Translations under genes and position numbers: made by a program | Assembly: GCA_963971535.1 (NCBI GenBank) | Contig: OZ020593.1 | Coordinates: 18,520,783 to 18,584,782, forward strand | DNA: 64,000 nt | Source: Notolepis coatsorum | Taxonomy: Eukaryota > Chordata > Actinopteri > Aulopiformes > Paralepididae | Reading direction: 5' to 3' | Notes under the pieces: model-generated | Databases searched by the model: none | The model's input: only the letters and a program-made list of their open reading frames with translations | What the model was told of the DNA's origin: nothing | Shown: positions 31,574 through 61,869 of the stretch, one piece after another | Numbering within the stretch: position 1 is the first letter of the stretch | How the letters are laid out: every line of letters starts with the position of its first letter

Positions 31574-31711
31574 TAGGGATGCCCCGATCACGTTTTTTGC
31601 CACCGATACCGATCACCGATCGTCTTGAGCCATATCGGCCGATACCGATCTCATTTTTATACTGAATATCGGCCGATACCGATCGCTGGCCGATCGAGCG
31701 GGGCATCCCTA
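31574..31711. mobile_element. hAT-type miniature element, 138 bp
   Basis: Ends TAGGGATGCCCCGATC and its complement (GAGCGGGGCATCCCTA), with internal repeats of 'cggccgataccgatc'. Flanked by the perfect 8-bp duplication GTCCCAAG (31566-31573 and 31712-31719), the hAT hallmark. Confidence 0.9.
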
Positions 31712-31719
31712 GTCCCAAG

Positions 31720-32445
31720 TGCTCCTGTCTGTCTTCGTCAGGGACGCAACAGCGTTAGCGATCTGTTGTGCATGTTTTTCCGGGGGGAGGGGGGACCCTT
31801 GCGAGCACGGGGAGAACATGCAAACTCCACACAGAAAGGCCCGGGAGATACCCCACCGCTTCCTTAATTAAAATGTGTTGCTTCCTAGGAATGAACTGTG
31901 GACCATTGTAGAGTGAACGTGACGTCACCAGAGTTGCCGATGCTTAATGCTCTATTTGGTTAAGTCGTGACGTATGGACCTTCCAATGAACCGTTTCCGG
32001 GGGCCAAGCTTCCAGCGTTGGCTGAGGCTCTGGTCTTTTCAACATGCCTCAGTGCTGTGTCCCTTGTTTTCATAAAAATGTATGTGCCTAGTATCTCTCT
32101 GTCTGAAGCAGAGCAGACATGAATATAGGCCTAGTACACATGGCATCAAACTTAACAACCAAATTGCCACGTACAGGAGAGCGGACCTGATTGAGGCCCG
32201 CTGACTGTGTGGCAAGAGACCAAGAAAGTGGCGTGGTCTGCATGAGAACCGTATTGAGTGAACTGCATGCGAGCCCACAGGTAATAGAGCTAGAACCACC
32301 GGAGTCGTAGCGAGCAGGCAGGGGGCTGCCCTCAGACTCCTGCCGGCACTGAGACGGTGTGAAACCTGAGAGGAGGACACCACCGGACCATGTCAGAGTT
32401 TGAATGAATGTGACGCGGTCTGCTGCACAGCTGCACTGGAACGGC
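31720..32445. other. No recognised feature
   Basis: No exon or transposon end recognised. A 114-codon minus-strand ORF (32039-32383) has no familiar domain. Confidence 0.4.
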
Positions 32446-33163
32446 GTGACACCTTTAGGAAGGGCTCAACCGAACGCTGAGACACCTTTAGGAAGGGCTC
32501 AGCCGTATGGTGTGACACCTTTAGGAAGGGCTCCACCGTATGGTGTGACACCTTTAGGAAGGGCTCAACCGAACGCTGTGACACCTTTAGGAAGGGCTCA
32601 ACCGTATGCTGTGACACCTTTAGGAAGGGCTCAACCGAATGGTGTGACACCTTTAGGAAGGGCTCAACCGAATGGTGTGACACCTTTAGGAAGGGCTCAA
32701 CCGAACGCTGTGACACCTTTAGGAAGGCTCAACCGAACGCTGTGACACCTTTAGGAAGGGCTCAACCGTATGGTGTGACACCTTTAGGAAGGGCTCAACC
32801 GAACGCTGTGACACCTTTAGGAAGGGCTCAACCGTATGGTGTGACACCTTTAGGAAGGGCTCAACCGAACGCTGTGACACCTTTAGGAAGGGCTCAACCG
32901 AATGCTGTGACACCTTTAGGAAGGGCTCAACCGTATGGTGTGACACCTTTAGGAAGGGCTCAACCGAATGCTGTGACACCTTTAGGAAGGGCTCAACCGA
33001 ATGCTGTGACACCTTTAGGAAGGGCTCAACCGAATGCTGTGACACCTTTAGGAAGGGCTCAACCGAACGCTGTGACACCTTTAGGAAGGGCTCAACCGAA
33101 CGCTGTGACACCTTTAGGAAGGGCTCAACCGAATGCTGTGACACCTTTAGGAAGGGCTCAACC
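32446..33163. repeat. Minisatellite, 33-bp unit, about 22 copies
   Basis: The unit begins GTGACACCTTTAGGAAGGGC and continues 'tcaaccgaacgct', with alternating variants gaacgct, tatggt and gaatgct. One unit near 32720 lacks a single G, which is why the reading frame changes there. Because 33 is a multiple of three, both strands stay open (VTPLGRAQPNA and SVEPFLKVSQH repeats). A host origin for these peptides is not supported. Confidence 0.95.
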
Positions 33164-33440
33164 AAGGGGGCGGCTGATTGGCGCAGTGGGCAAGGCGCTC
33201 GCCTCTAACGCAGGAGACGCTGGGTTCGAGCCCAGCTCTCGGCGTTGCTACCGGCTGGCCGGTCGTTCATACTAACACAATTGGCAAGTGTTAGAGGGTG
33301 GGAAAGCCGGTGGGTGGGGATTTGACGTTGTGGACAGCGACTCCTACAGGTCGGTTTGGTGACGCCGGTGCGATGGAAGCAGGAAGTAGCGGGGGCAGTG
33401 TGAGCCTCCCACGCGTTACTCCCACACCCGACTCCTCTTC
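33164..33440 (+). mobile_element. tRNA-derived SINE, family A, 3'-truncated
   Basis: Starts 'gggggcggctgattggcgc' directly after the minisatellite, has the B-box GGTTCGAGCCC and the 'ggtcgttcatactaacac' body, and loses similarity near 33430. Confidence 0.8.
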
Positions 33441-33599
33441 TGGTCCAGTCCGAAGCCGTGGTATACGGCGTGTTCTACGCCGTGGTCTTCATCTGCAGGG
33501 AACCCCGTCCGGGGTTCTGCGTCCGGTCCCGAGTCCGGCGCCTGGAGGGTCCCCCGTCCGGGGTCCTGCTCCGGGCCTGTCACCCTCGCCCCTTTGCCC

Positions 33600-33850
33600 T
33601 CGACCCCCTCATCGGCCCTCTGTCCCTGCTTCCAGTTCCCCTCGACCCCCTCATCGGCCCTCTGTCCCTGCTTCCAGTTCCCCTCGACCCCCTCATCGGC
33701 CCTCTGTCCCTGCTTCCAGTTCCCCTCGACCCCCTCATCGGCCCTCTGTCCCTGCTTCAGTTCCCCTCGACCCCTCATCGGCCCTCTGTCCCTGCTTCCA
33801 GTTCCCCTCGTCCCCCTCATCGGCCCTCTGTCCCCGTTTCGAGCCCCCCT
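33600..33850. repeat. Minisatellite, 42-bp unit
   Basis: Five to six copies of a C-rich unit beginning CGACCCCCTCATCGGCCCTC, spaced at 42 bp (33601, 33643, 33685, 33727), with later copies slightly shorter. It yields Pro/Ser-rich ORFs in all plus frames. Confidence 0.9.
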
Positions 33851-34171
33851 CACCGTGTCCCTGTTCCCATCTCTAGCCCCCCTCTCCTGGCCTCTGTCCC
33901 CGTCTCCAGTCCTCCTGATCCCGTCGTTCTCCCTTCTCCTGCCCCCTCTCCGGCCCTGTTCATCTGCCCCGTTTCTCCTGTGCCCCTCCTGGGTTTCTGT
34001 CGCGGCCCCCCTGCCCCAGTGTCACTCGTCCCGGCCTTGTCCGTCCTGACTCCTTCCCCCGGACTCTCCCTGTGTTCCCCTTCCCTGGCTCCCGGCCCCC
34101 TGTCCTGCCCGTTCCCGGACGGCCCTTTTTGACGTCTGAGGCCCGTCCCTGGAGGGGGGGGGGGGGGGTAC

Positions 34172-34744
34172 TGTAAGGGTCCGCCTGTAACTGGACCTTT
34201 TTCCCCTGTCCATCCTCCTCAACAGCCCCCACCCTTGCACAGACTTTCCTCTACTCCTCAACAGCCCCCACCTTTGCACAGACTTTCCTCTACTCCTCAA
34301 CAGCCCCCACCTTTGCACAGACTTTTATTCTTGGCTTTTGTGTTGTCTCCCATGTGTTTTAGCCTTGTGTTATCTTTAGTCTTGTTCCCTTGTTAATTGT
34401 TTTATTAGTTCCTTGTATGGTGGTTGTTTACTCTGTCTAGTGTTCAGTCTTTTCTTGTGTGTTTAGTTCTGTGTGCTTCCTTGTTTATTTCCCCAGAGTG
34501 TTTGGACTGCCTATATCTGCTGTGTGCTTCCTGTACTCCAGTGTCGGTTCATTGTTTTGAGATCCTTGTTTGCTGTTTCGGTTCCATGTTTGTTATCCAC
34601 GTCCTTGTTCTCCTGTTTCATAGTAAGTTTCCCTGCAGTAACTTTGTTTTGTGTTTTTTGGACTTGCTCTCTTTATGAGATTAATTCTTTGTTTTTGTAT
34701 TTTGCCCTCTAATGGGGACTCGACTCCTATGTATAAGGATTACA
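34172..34744 (+). repeat. Possible LTR of a Ty3/gypsy-type element
   Basis: Follows a G16-class run and TAC, a layout seen at the polypurine tract/LTR border of fish gypsy elements. It starts TGTAAGGGTCC and could end 'aaggattaca'. Within it, a 39-bp unit ('tcctcaacagcccccacc' to 'acagactttcc') is present three times (34215-34325). No partner LTR or gypsy coding is seen, so this is weak. Confidence 0.35.
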
Positions 34745-34867
34745 GCCAGCTACTGTATCTCGTGAACAAAACACCATCGATCAATAATCTATCTCAGGAA
34801 ATCAACACCGATGGTCTGGGACAAATAGAGTAGATGTATTATGGGTGAAATAACCCCTTGCTCAGCA

Positions 34868-35482
34868 TACATCTATGGCTACATTCACACTGGAGGCAAC
34901 AGTGGCCCAAATCAGATTTCTTTTTGCATGACTCAGGTCAGATTTTTTCATGACAGCACAAATCACATGGAATCTGATCTTTTCAATTATGATTTGGGCC
35001 ACTTTCATAGTGTTCCTGAATCAGATACAGCTCTGACAGGAGTGGCTGAAGGTGGTCAGTGGAGGGACAGTGGGGTGTTTAGTTACCTTATAAGTATTTG
35101 GAGTGACACTTCTGTACAAGCAAAACTTGAGGGAACGAATCATAACCGGTCTGTGTTTGAAAGCATATTGAAAGAAGAAATGGCTCTTTCACCTCCTCCT
35201 CAGCCCCATTATCATCTTCTCAAGAATTAGCTGGCCTCTCCTGCACATCAACTTGTAAATTAAACCAGAAGCTGTGACTTCAGTGTCGCTATTGTTCATT
35301 TCTGCATGCAGTTCAGTTGAGGAGCGTGACGGGTTCACACTGGAATCTGATATTGGCAACATTCAAAAAAAATAATGTGAATGGCAACATTCAAAAAAAA
35401 TAATGTGAACAGCCACACAAAAAAATCCGATCTGAGCAATAAATCAGAATTGAGCATTAAGGCTTGCAGTGTGAACATAGCC
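34868..35482 (+). mobile_element. DNA transposon copy with Myb/SANT-like coding
   Basis: The ends are inverted: 'ggctacattcacactggag' at the left and 'ttgcagtgtgaacatagcc' at the right. Inside, at 35035-35228, a frame reads GVAEGGQWRDSGVF, ISIWSDTSVQAKLEG and NRSVFESILKE, a pattern typical of Myb/SANT-like (trihelix) DNA-binding domains found in and near transposons. The domain is cut short by a stop at 35228-35230. An inverted relative lies at 22730-23765. I could not fix the target duplication. Confidence 0.6.
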
Positions 35483-35944
35483 TATAAATCAATTTATAGT
35501 GGATTGCATGGTTTCAGAAGCTTTTTATATTAAGCAACACTGACACCAAGTGGACATACTGAACAATGCAAACACAGTGAATTCAAGTAAAGGAACAATT
35601 TGTGAGTTAAATTCAATAATAGAACTGGTTATATGAAAGCACTTAATGGCTAGGCAAATATACCTGTACGTCATATTTAGGCACTGCACCCCTATACCGT
35701 AGCCACTGGAAATGGTGATTGTGGCGAGATGCATTTAAACAGTGAACATCTGCAGTGTTTATTCTGAAGGGGCAATTATGTTTAAGTGGCGCTTCATTTG
35801 AGACTGAGTCTTGTAGCAAATAGACGACCAGTGAGACGGACAATCACCTAACCCTCTCAGTGCCTAGTCACCAAACCCACGTTTGAGATGCGTGTTTTGA
35901 GATATTCCTCCCTGTTCTCTGGTCCCCACTGTGGTGCCTGCCTA

Positions 35945-36075
35945 AATGGGGGACCCTGATGTAAACAAGACGAAAGTCTTTCTCTGGTCTGCATCCCCTT
36001 AACAATTGTATGTATTGAGCTGTAATGTACTGTACCCATTCTGCAATCTGTTAATAAAGTTGTCAATCAATCAAG
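35945..36075 (+). mobile_element. LINE 3' fragment, family L (copy 7)
   Basis: 'aaatgggggaccctgatg' to 'aatctgttaataaagttgtc' followed by (AATC)n: the family's plus-strand 3' terminus. Confidence 0.78.
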
Positions 36076-36263
36076 CCTGGGTGCACACTGTTCAATATTT
36101 CCCATGGATTCACTTCACTGAATGGGTTTAATCTATAGAGTAGACTATGAGGACAATGCAAAATCCTCCTCACATGCACACATACTTCTCATTTCTGTGT
36201 GATTGGTGCTCTTATTTAATGAAAAAACTCCAAAACACGAATAAGGCTATTAACTCAATCATA

Positions 36264-36264
<1 letters not shown>

Positions 36265-36297
<33 letters not shown>

Positions 36298-36420
36298 AAC
36301 TTTATTAACAGATTGCAGAATGGGTATACAAAACAATACACAACAATACAAAACAACTGCTAAGAGGATGCAGACCACAGAAAAATACTTTCGTCTTGTT
36401 TACATCGGGGTCCCCCATAA
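36265..36420 (-). mobile_element. LINE 3' fragment, family L (copy 8)
   Basis: (TGAT)n tail, 'aaaactttattaacagattg' and 'ggggtcccccataatc' on the minus strand, somewhat diverged. Confidence 0.75.
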
Positions 36421-36519
36421 TCATAGGCGAGAGACAAAGACAACACTATGATTGATGAGTATAGGCTATACATTAAGGGTTGAACCGTAATCTAATTAAA
36501 AACTGAACATTGTTGTAAG

Positions 36520-36843
<324 letters not shown>

Positions 36844-37021
36844 AGGTTATTATCTGGGATCAATTTTGTATCAATTTTGAAGTTGTATATTAACTACCAC
36901 ATGTCTGTCGGCTTCTGGAATAGTCTGTCGATTTGTTATTAAATTATAGCTGTTTTTCAATTAGTTTTTCAATTAACAAGGAGGTTTAAAGGCATGATAT
37001 AGACACAGTGATGATGAACAA

Positions 37022-37180
37022 TATGATGAATTGAAAATGGGGGACCCTGATGTAAACAAGACGAAAGTCTTTCTCTGGTCTGCATCCCCTTAACAATTGT
37101 ATATTGAGCTGTACTACTGTAACTGTACCCATTCTGCAATCTGTTAATAAAGTTTTCAATCAATCAATCAATCAATCAAT
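37022..37180 (+). mobile_element. LINE 3' fragment, family L (copy 9)
   Basis: 'gatgaattgaaaatggggg' through 'aatctgttaataaagttttc' and a (AATC)n tail, plus strand, about 570 bp upstream of the dipk1b start codon. Confidence 0.78.
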
Positions 37181-37652
37181 AGACACAGGAAACGTTGCAC
37201 AGATATCTGTCGGCGGTCTAAAAACATCACACAGCTGAGATCCTCCGTGTTCCCCTTTAAAGACGCGCTCCGCTGGTAGAACCGGATCCACGGGGCGCAT
37301 CTCTCTCTCTGCAAGAATAGATCTTCTATTGACTAGAGAGGATCTGGTGTGTGATGGAGATACAGCCTGGTCATGCCGCCTGCAAAATGCAAGCAGATCT
37401 ATCAAATCAAGTCAATTGTAAATACGCTATAATAACAACAGAGATGTCGTAATAATAGGTGGTCGTCTGCAAAGGAAATGTCGGTCGGATGGAAAGGACG
37501 GATGATGGTGGTAATGAATTGCGTGGATTTATTAGATTCTGAAAAAGGCTGTCGTTGTGTTTCAATTAACAGACCGTTTCGTATTGGAAAGCATCATGTC
37601 GTAGGGGCCAGGGCTATAGATAGGCTTGACGATCAGACCGACGTGTCGTCGG

Positions 37653-37658
37653 TATAAA
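37653..37658 (+). promoter_or_regulatory. dipk1b: TATA-like box upstream of dipk1b
   Basis: TATAAA in the context GGTATAAAGATG, 96 bp upstream of the dipk1b start codon, in a locally CpG-containing region (37440-37740). Transcription would start near 37680. The distance is reasonable, but the assignment is by position only. Confidence 0.4.
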
Positions 37659-37748
37659 GATGGGATTCGAGCGACGGGGACACGGTTCACTGATTTGCCA
37701 AGCGCGCCCCCCGACCGCATCACCCTAATAATAAATAACGGACTGATG

Positions 37749-56626
<18,878 letters not shown>

Positions 56627-56874
56627 GGGGCAGCGGGCGGCCGCCGCGGAAGCCCTCGCTCGGGACCCCCGCGTCTTTGTGAGAATCCTGCGTAGTGAAC
56701 GGGTTAATAATCCTCGATAGTATTCCCTGAACTCACGTGTTCCTTCTGGTGAAAGATGAACTGATGAACTGAACTCGACAATAACTGTGAATGTGAAACT
56801 GTGAATTGACCCCTATCCCGTCTCTCCTTTCTCCCCGTATAACGCCGCTTCATTTTGGGAAGCGCGTTGAACTG

Positions 56875-56914
<40 letters not shown>

Positions 56915-57400
56915 ATCATTAATTTCACGGAGGTTACACATGATGTATGATGAAATGTAGTCCTGTCACAACAGAGACAGCGGTGATCCATTTGAACTGA
57001 GGGGTGTGGTGCGTGTTGCGGTATACATTACCATTTTCCAGAGCAGATACCGGCGTACACAAGCATTGCTGCCTGTTGTGCAGTCACTTTACATTGATAT
57101 CGACCGTGTTTAATCGATCCAAATTAATTGGAATCGATACAGACATAGACTGGACTCATCAATTATCCACCTACACTGCCTCTGAATCTTCAGACATCAA
57201 TATTGATCACTCGTCCCCCGAATCACTAAACCACAATTCAATCTAAAAACAAGCACATACTTTGTGATAAACTGCAACCAATCTGGCTACCGAGACCCCC
57301 CCCCCCGCCCCCCCCCCATTCTGACCTGCCACCTCAATATGTGCTTCGAATCTGAGCATCACAGCCATCTTTATGCAGCTATATCTAGTGGCATAGTAGT
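56627..57400 (+). other. dipk1b: dipk1b 3' UTR and 3' flank
   Basis: Non-coding after the stop codon. A (TG)n tract lies at about 56876-56912. No AATAAA is seen in the first 800 bp; the first plus-strand AATAAA is at 57520 and lies in a dispersed repeat, so the end of the transcript is not fixed. Confidence 0.5.
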
Positions 57401-57640
57401 AGACCAAAGCTGGAAACGTTGTACGACGTATCGCGTCAATCAAGAGTTAAATGGTGTGCAAATGATGTCTTGTCAAAGCTTTGTTGACCTTTGATTATAG
57501 CCAGGGCCACCATCTGGTCAATAAAGAGTGTGATATTTGTCGTGAGGCGTTGGGACACATGTCTTACCGGGCGGTGTGGCGAACTCATGTCTTTGTGAAT
57601 TGGTGAATAGCGCCACCGTGTGTTCAATGACAAAAGCTTT
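57400..57640 (+). repeat. Dispersed repeat F, copy 1
   Basis: Shares 'tgacctttgattata', 'ccaccatctgg' and 'tttgt(c/t)gtgac/ggcgt' with 58540-58790. Contains the AATAAA at 57520. Confidence 0.5.
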
Positions 57641-58063
57641 GTATCGTTTTCTTATCGCTGAGCGAGCGCGTGGTGGAGCGAACGTGTCATGTTTGGTGCA
57701 AATAGACCACTGAACTTTTTCGCACTACATGGAGCTTGTGAGGGGGAGGGTGTGAAAGAGAGCGTGTGGGGATCAAATTAATCTACAACCCCTTACGTCA
57801 AGGCTCTAATCAACATTCATTAATTTTATCCCCCCCCCCCGCGCTCCCTTCCTCCCATGAGCTCAAAATACTGGAAGTGTTGCGGTGGTCTATATAATGA
57901 CACTTAACTTCCTGTTTATGACGGGTGGGTGTAGTCGATTATGGTTTGGGCAACTTTCTGAATGACACACATGAAGATGTTTGTCCCTACATGCCACACA
58001 GCGTGTAGGAATCAGGTGAACAGCCTAGGAGGTGTAGGGGTTATTTAAGAAACAATCTAAAAG

Positions 58064-58533
58064 AGGGCGGCTAAGTGGCGCAGTGGGCAAGGCGCTTGCC
58101 ACTAGTGCAGGAGATGCTGGGTTCGAGCCCAGCTCTCGGCATTGCTACCAGCTTGGGCTGGTCGTTCATACTAACACAATTGGCAGTGTTAGGGGTGGGA
58201 AAGCTGGTGGGTGGGTCCTGGTCGTTGTAAACAGCGACTCCTACAGTTCGGTCGGGGTGCCTGCTCAGCGAGGAAAGGATCTAAGGGGGGTAGTGTGATC
58301 CTTCCACACGTTACACCCTCTCAGTGAGAGTCCGCGCTGCCAGGTGAAAAGCGGTTGATTGGCTACACATGTGTTGGAGGAAGCATGTGATAGCTTCCAC
58401 TCTCCCAGACCGACCGTAGGGGGTAGGTGTGCAGCGACCAGGAAGGGGATTGGGAATTGGCATAACGACTAACATTGGGATGGGAGAAAAACGGAGGAAA
58501 AAGGAGGGGGGAAAATATCAAAAAAATATATAT
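58064..58533 (+). mobile_element. tRNA-derived SINE, family A
   Basis: Starts 'agggcggctaagtggcgca', B-box GGTTCGAGCCC, 'ggtcgttcatactaacac' body and A-rich tail. Flanked by the 9-bp duplication ATCTAAAAG (58055-58063 and 58534-58542). Confidence 0.87.
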
Positions 58534-58539
58534 ATCTAA

Positions 58540-58790
58540 AAGGCAGAAATGAGGGTCTCAGTGGCAACGTTGTTGAATAAAAATACCATAGATGGATGTG
58601 TATGAAATCTTGTGTCAATTGCAACTTTTTCCAAAATTGTACATCTTGACCTTTGATTATACTGTAGCACCACCATCTGGCCGATTGGTGTAATTTGTTG
58701 TGACGCCTGACATACCAATGTCATTGTGGCCCATGCGTCCATGGTTCATGCGTCCCATGGCAAACAAAGCTTTTATTTTTTTGTCCAGGA
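58540..58790 (+). repeat. Dispersed repeat F, copy 2
   Basis: Contains 'accatagatggatgtgtatg' and 'cttgacctttgattatactg', matching 57400-57640. Origin unknown. Confidence 0.5.
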
Positions 58791-59082
58791 TGGACGGCTA
58801 GAGTGATCTACAAAATAACAATATCACAGATAAATATGGGACGGCAGCGTTTTGCCGCTTAGGATAATGCAAATTATATATCTCACTTAATATTTGGATC
58901 CATAACCAAAGTAAATTTTTTCCACTTTCATACAATTTTGTATTTAATCTCAAAAGACATAAATGTCTCTGTGCCCAGGGTCACAATAGACCAGATAAAG
59001 GTTTTAGCACAATCACATGTGGCTAGTTCCCATGGGCATCCATGAGTGCAACCAGATAAGTGCTCTCTGTAGCACAATTGAT

Positions 59083-60835
59083 TGATTGCTTGATTTAAAA
59101 TGTTATTAACAGATTGCAGAATGGGTACAATACAGTACAGCTCAATACACACAATTGTTAAGGGGATGCAGACCAGAGAAAGACTTTTGTCTTGTTTACA
59201 TCAGGGTCCCCCATTTTCAATTCATCAGGACATATATGACATACAGGTAGACAGTACTGCTACATCTATACATTTATGACATACCAGATTTACAAATACA
59301 GTACTGTGGGGGGGGGGGGGGGGGTTGGGTAGGTGGGGTGGGGACTGTACATTGGAGGTGGGTGGGTGGGGGGGGATGGGTAGGCGGGGTGGGAGTAACT
59401 ACATTGGATTAACGACGAAACCTTACTTGGTCCAAGAAGAGGATCTTGTGTTAGGGTTGGGTTAGGACATTTACTGTACATTGGAGGGGGTTGGGTTAGG
59501 ACATTTACAGGGGCCAGTTTCAAATTGCCGTCTCCCGTAGGTGCTCCTTGAGAGTGGTTTTAAAAGTGGGTAGTGATTCACATTCCTTTACAGCTGTGGG
59601 TAGGGTGTTCCACATTGATGTGGCATAATTGCAAAACGTGTTTAGTCCCTTGTTTGAGCCGAATCTGGGTTTAACATGATTTATGGAGCTCCCTCTGGTG
59701 TGGTCGTGGTATTCACTGACCTTTGGGAAGTATTTTGACATGTACATGGGTACCTTAGTCGTGTAGTGTATCTTGTAGACCAGGCCCATTGCAAGTTGCT
59801 GTACTCTGTCGTCTACTCTAAGCCATCCTAGGTTGTCAAAGTGGGCAGGGGTGAGGTCTGTTCTAGGGGTAAGGTCAAGCAGTAGTCTGACCAGTTTGTT
59901 TTGTGATGTTTGTAATTTAGTTTTTAGCGCCTTTGAGGTGCTTTGGTACCATGAGGTGCAAGCATAGTTGTAGTACCCTTGAATGAGTGCTCCTGCCAGA
60001 GTCTTCAGGGTATTCTTGTTTACCAGAGAGGAGATCCGGTACAAGAATCTAGTTCCTTGGTTGACTTTTTTTTATTACATTAGATACCATTTTGTCACAG
60101 GAAAGATTTGCCTCTAGGATAGAACCCAGGTATGAAATGTCATCCTTCCTTGTGACAATATTGTCACCCACTGTAACTGAGAAGCCGTTGGCCTTGCTGA
60201 GTTTGTTATTTGAACCGAAGAGAATGGACTCTGTTTTACCCAGGTGTAATGATAGTTTGTTGTCAGCGAGCCAGGTGCAGATTTTGCCTAGTTCCGAGCT
60301 GAGGGTTTTTTCAACCTGTAACTTGTTCTTGTCAGAGACCAGCAGGGCTGAGTCGTCCGCGAACAGGAACAAGTTGCAGTTACAAGCTGACGACATGTCA
60401 TTTGCATAAATTAGGAACAGTAGCGGTCCTAGTATGCTTCCTTGTGGAACACCACATCTCACTGGGAGGGGGGGGGGATAGGGTACCGTTTACCTCCACC
60501 ATCTGTTCTCTCCCCTCCAGGTAGGATTGCATCCAGCTCACTGATAGACTATCGAAACCAATTGCTTTTAGCTTGTCAATCAGAATGGAGTGATTGACAC
60601 TGTCGAAGGCCTTTTGTAGGTCCAGCATGACCATGCCGCAGTATTTGCCTGTGTCCACCTCTTGTTTGATGTGGTCGTTCAAATAGAGAAGGCATGTGTA
60701 AGTGGAGTGGGATGTTCTGAAGCCAGATTGAAATTCGTAGATTAGATTTTTTCCCGCAGGGTACTTTTCGACCCGTTCGTAGAAAATCTTTTCCATGACT
60801 ATCGAGATGGAGGTAAGAATAGAAACAGGGCGGTA
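59083..60835 (-). pseudogene. CR1/L2-type LINE, family L, longest copy (5'-truncated)
   Basis: Minus-strand LINE giving coding context for all family L fragments. Read from 60835 down: EFQSGFRTSHSTYTCL, MVMLDLQKAFDSVNHSIL (palm), then a frameshift at a poly-C run near 60470, CGVPQGSILGPLLFLIYAND, LFLFADDSALL (active-site ADD), LADNKLSLHLGKTESILFG, then a second frameshift at a T-run near 60065, and SLVNKNTLKTLAGALIQGY to MWNTLPTAVKECESLPTFK. The 3' UTR follows and ends in a (TGAT)n tail at 59083. The N-terminal endonuclease region is missing. The two frameshifts at homopolymers make it inactive. Confidence 0.82.
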
Positions 60836-60954
60836 GTTTTACTACTCTCGCTTGTTTTCGAGGCGAGCCGAAATGTATCTCAAACACGCCTAATAGCCGA
60901 TAATCCATTTTCCCAATGATTAATCCCTATACGGGTGGAACAACCAGTGACGTC

Positions 60955-61100
60955 AGACTACACCTCCCTATTCGAAACTGGCCCCCGTAAATGGGGGACC
61001 CTGATGTAAACAAGACGAAAGTCTTTCTCTGGTCTGCATCCCCTTAACAATTGTGTGTATTGAGCCGTACTGTATTGTACCCATTCTGCAATCTGTTAAT
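60955..61100 (+). mobile_element. LINE 3' fragment, family L, internally deleted (copy 12)
   Basis: 'gaaactggcccccgtaaat' (end of the coding part, compare 59505-59520 reversed) runs directly into 'gggggaccctgatgtaaac' and the 3' terminus, so roughly 300 bp of 3' UTR are missing. It faces the larger minus-strand copy. Confidence 0.7.
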
Positions 61101-61637
61101 TAAAAAGTGGATCCGCTCAGGCCTACCTTAGTCTGGTCTATACATTTGTCACTTAACGTCCCCTTTTATAAACAATTTAAAATGGGGGAGGGGGGGATGA
61201 AAGAGAAACTTGAAATGACCTTGTAAACATAATGTCATGTATTTATGTTTACAAGGTAATTTGAAGTTTATCTGTGTTTTAATGAATTCACTTCGCTAGC
61301 ATGTTGTTTCACTGTCAGGAAGACAACTCCAGTAGCTCCACCTGGGGGTTGAAAGGTACGCTGGGAAGGTATAGGGCGCTGTTGTAACCACAAATCAGAG
61401 ATTGGGTCTTTACATTGTGTTCATCAACAAAGGAGGTAAGAGACATAACATTGGTTCCTGTCAGTGAAACACTATGCTTAGCAAAGTGAATATAGGGAAA
61501 CACTCGAGAGAGAAACCTCAAATTACTTTGTAAACAAATACAAAAAAAAACGAAATAAGACTGGGCTTGTTGGAGGCAGGTTGGTGATTCATTACAGATA
61601 TCCATTATGGCAAGTAAACAATAGTAAGGAAGTGTAT

Positions 61638-61869
61638 TGCTGCCACACAAAAAAAGTGTATCACAGATTCACATTATAATGTGAAAACGTTAGTTCAAGA
61701 ACAAGACGTTTTTCATGTTATTACGACATACAAACAAAATTCACATTCTAAGATTAAACGTTTTATGTTCTAACAATAATTGATCACATAATGTGAAACC
61801 TTTAGTATTGTTATAACGAGAAGTTTATTGTTAAAACATGAATTTGTTTAATTTTTTTGCATGGCAGCA
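61638..61869. mobile_element. Miniature inverted-repeat element, 232 bp (probable)
   Basis: TGCTGCCACACAAAAAAA at the left is mirrored by TGCTGCCATGCAAAAAAA read inward from the right; the interior is AT-rich with 'cacattataatgtg' type palindromes. No target duplication of useful length. Confidence 0.55.

Noticed and set aside
32404-33275. Long ORFs of VTPLGRAQP or SVEPFLKVSQ repeats on both strands
   Set aside because: They arise because the 33-bp tandem unit is divisible by three; both strands and several frames are open. A 1-bp deletion near 32720 breaks the plus frame.
33298-34132. Pro/Ser-rich ORFs in all plus frames
   Set aside because: C-rich tandem repeat of 42 bp; low-complexity peptides with no domain.
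61315-61650. 111-codon minus-strand ORF
   Set aside because: No recognised motif, and the flanks are repeat-rich. Not supported as a gene.
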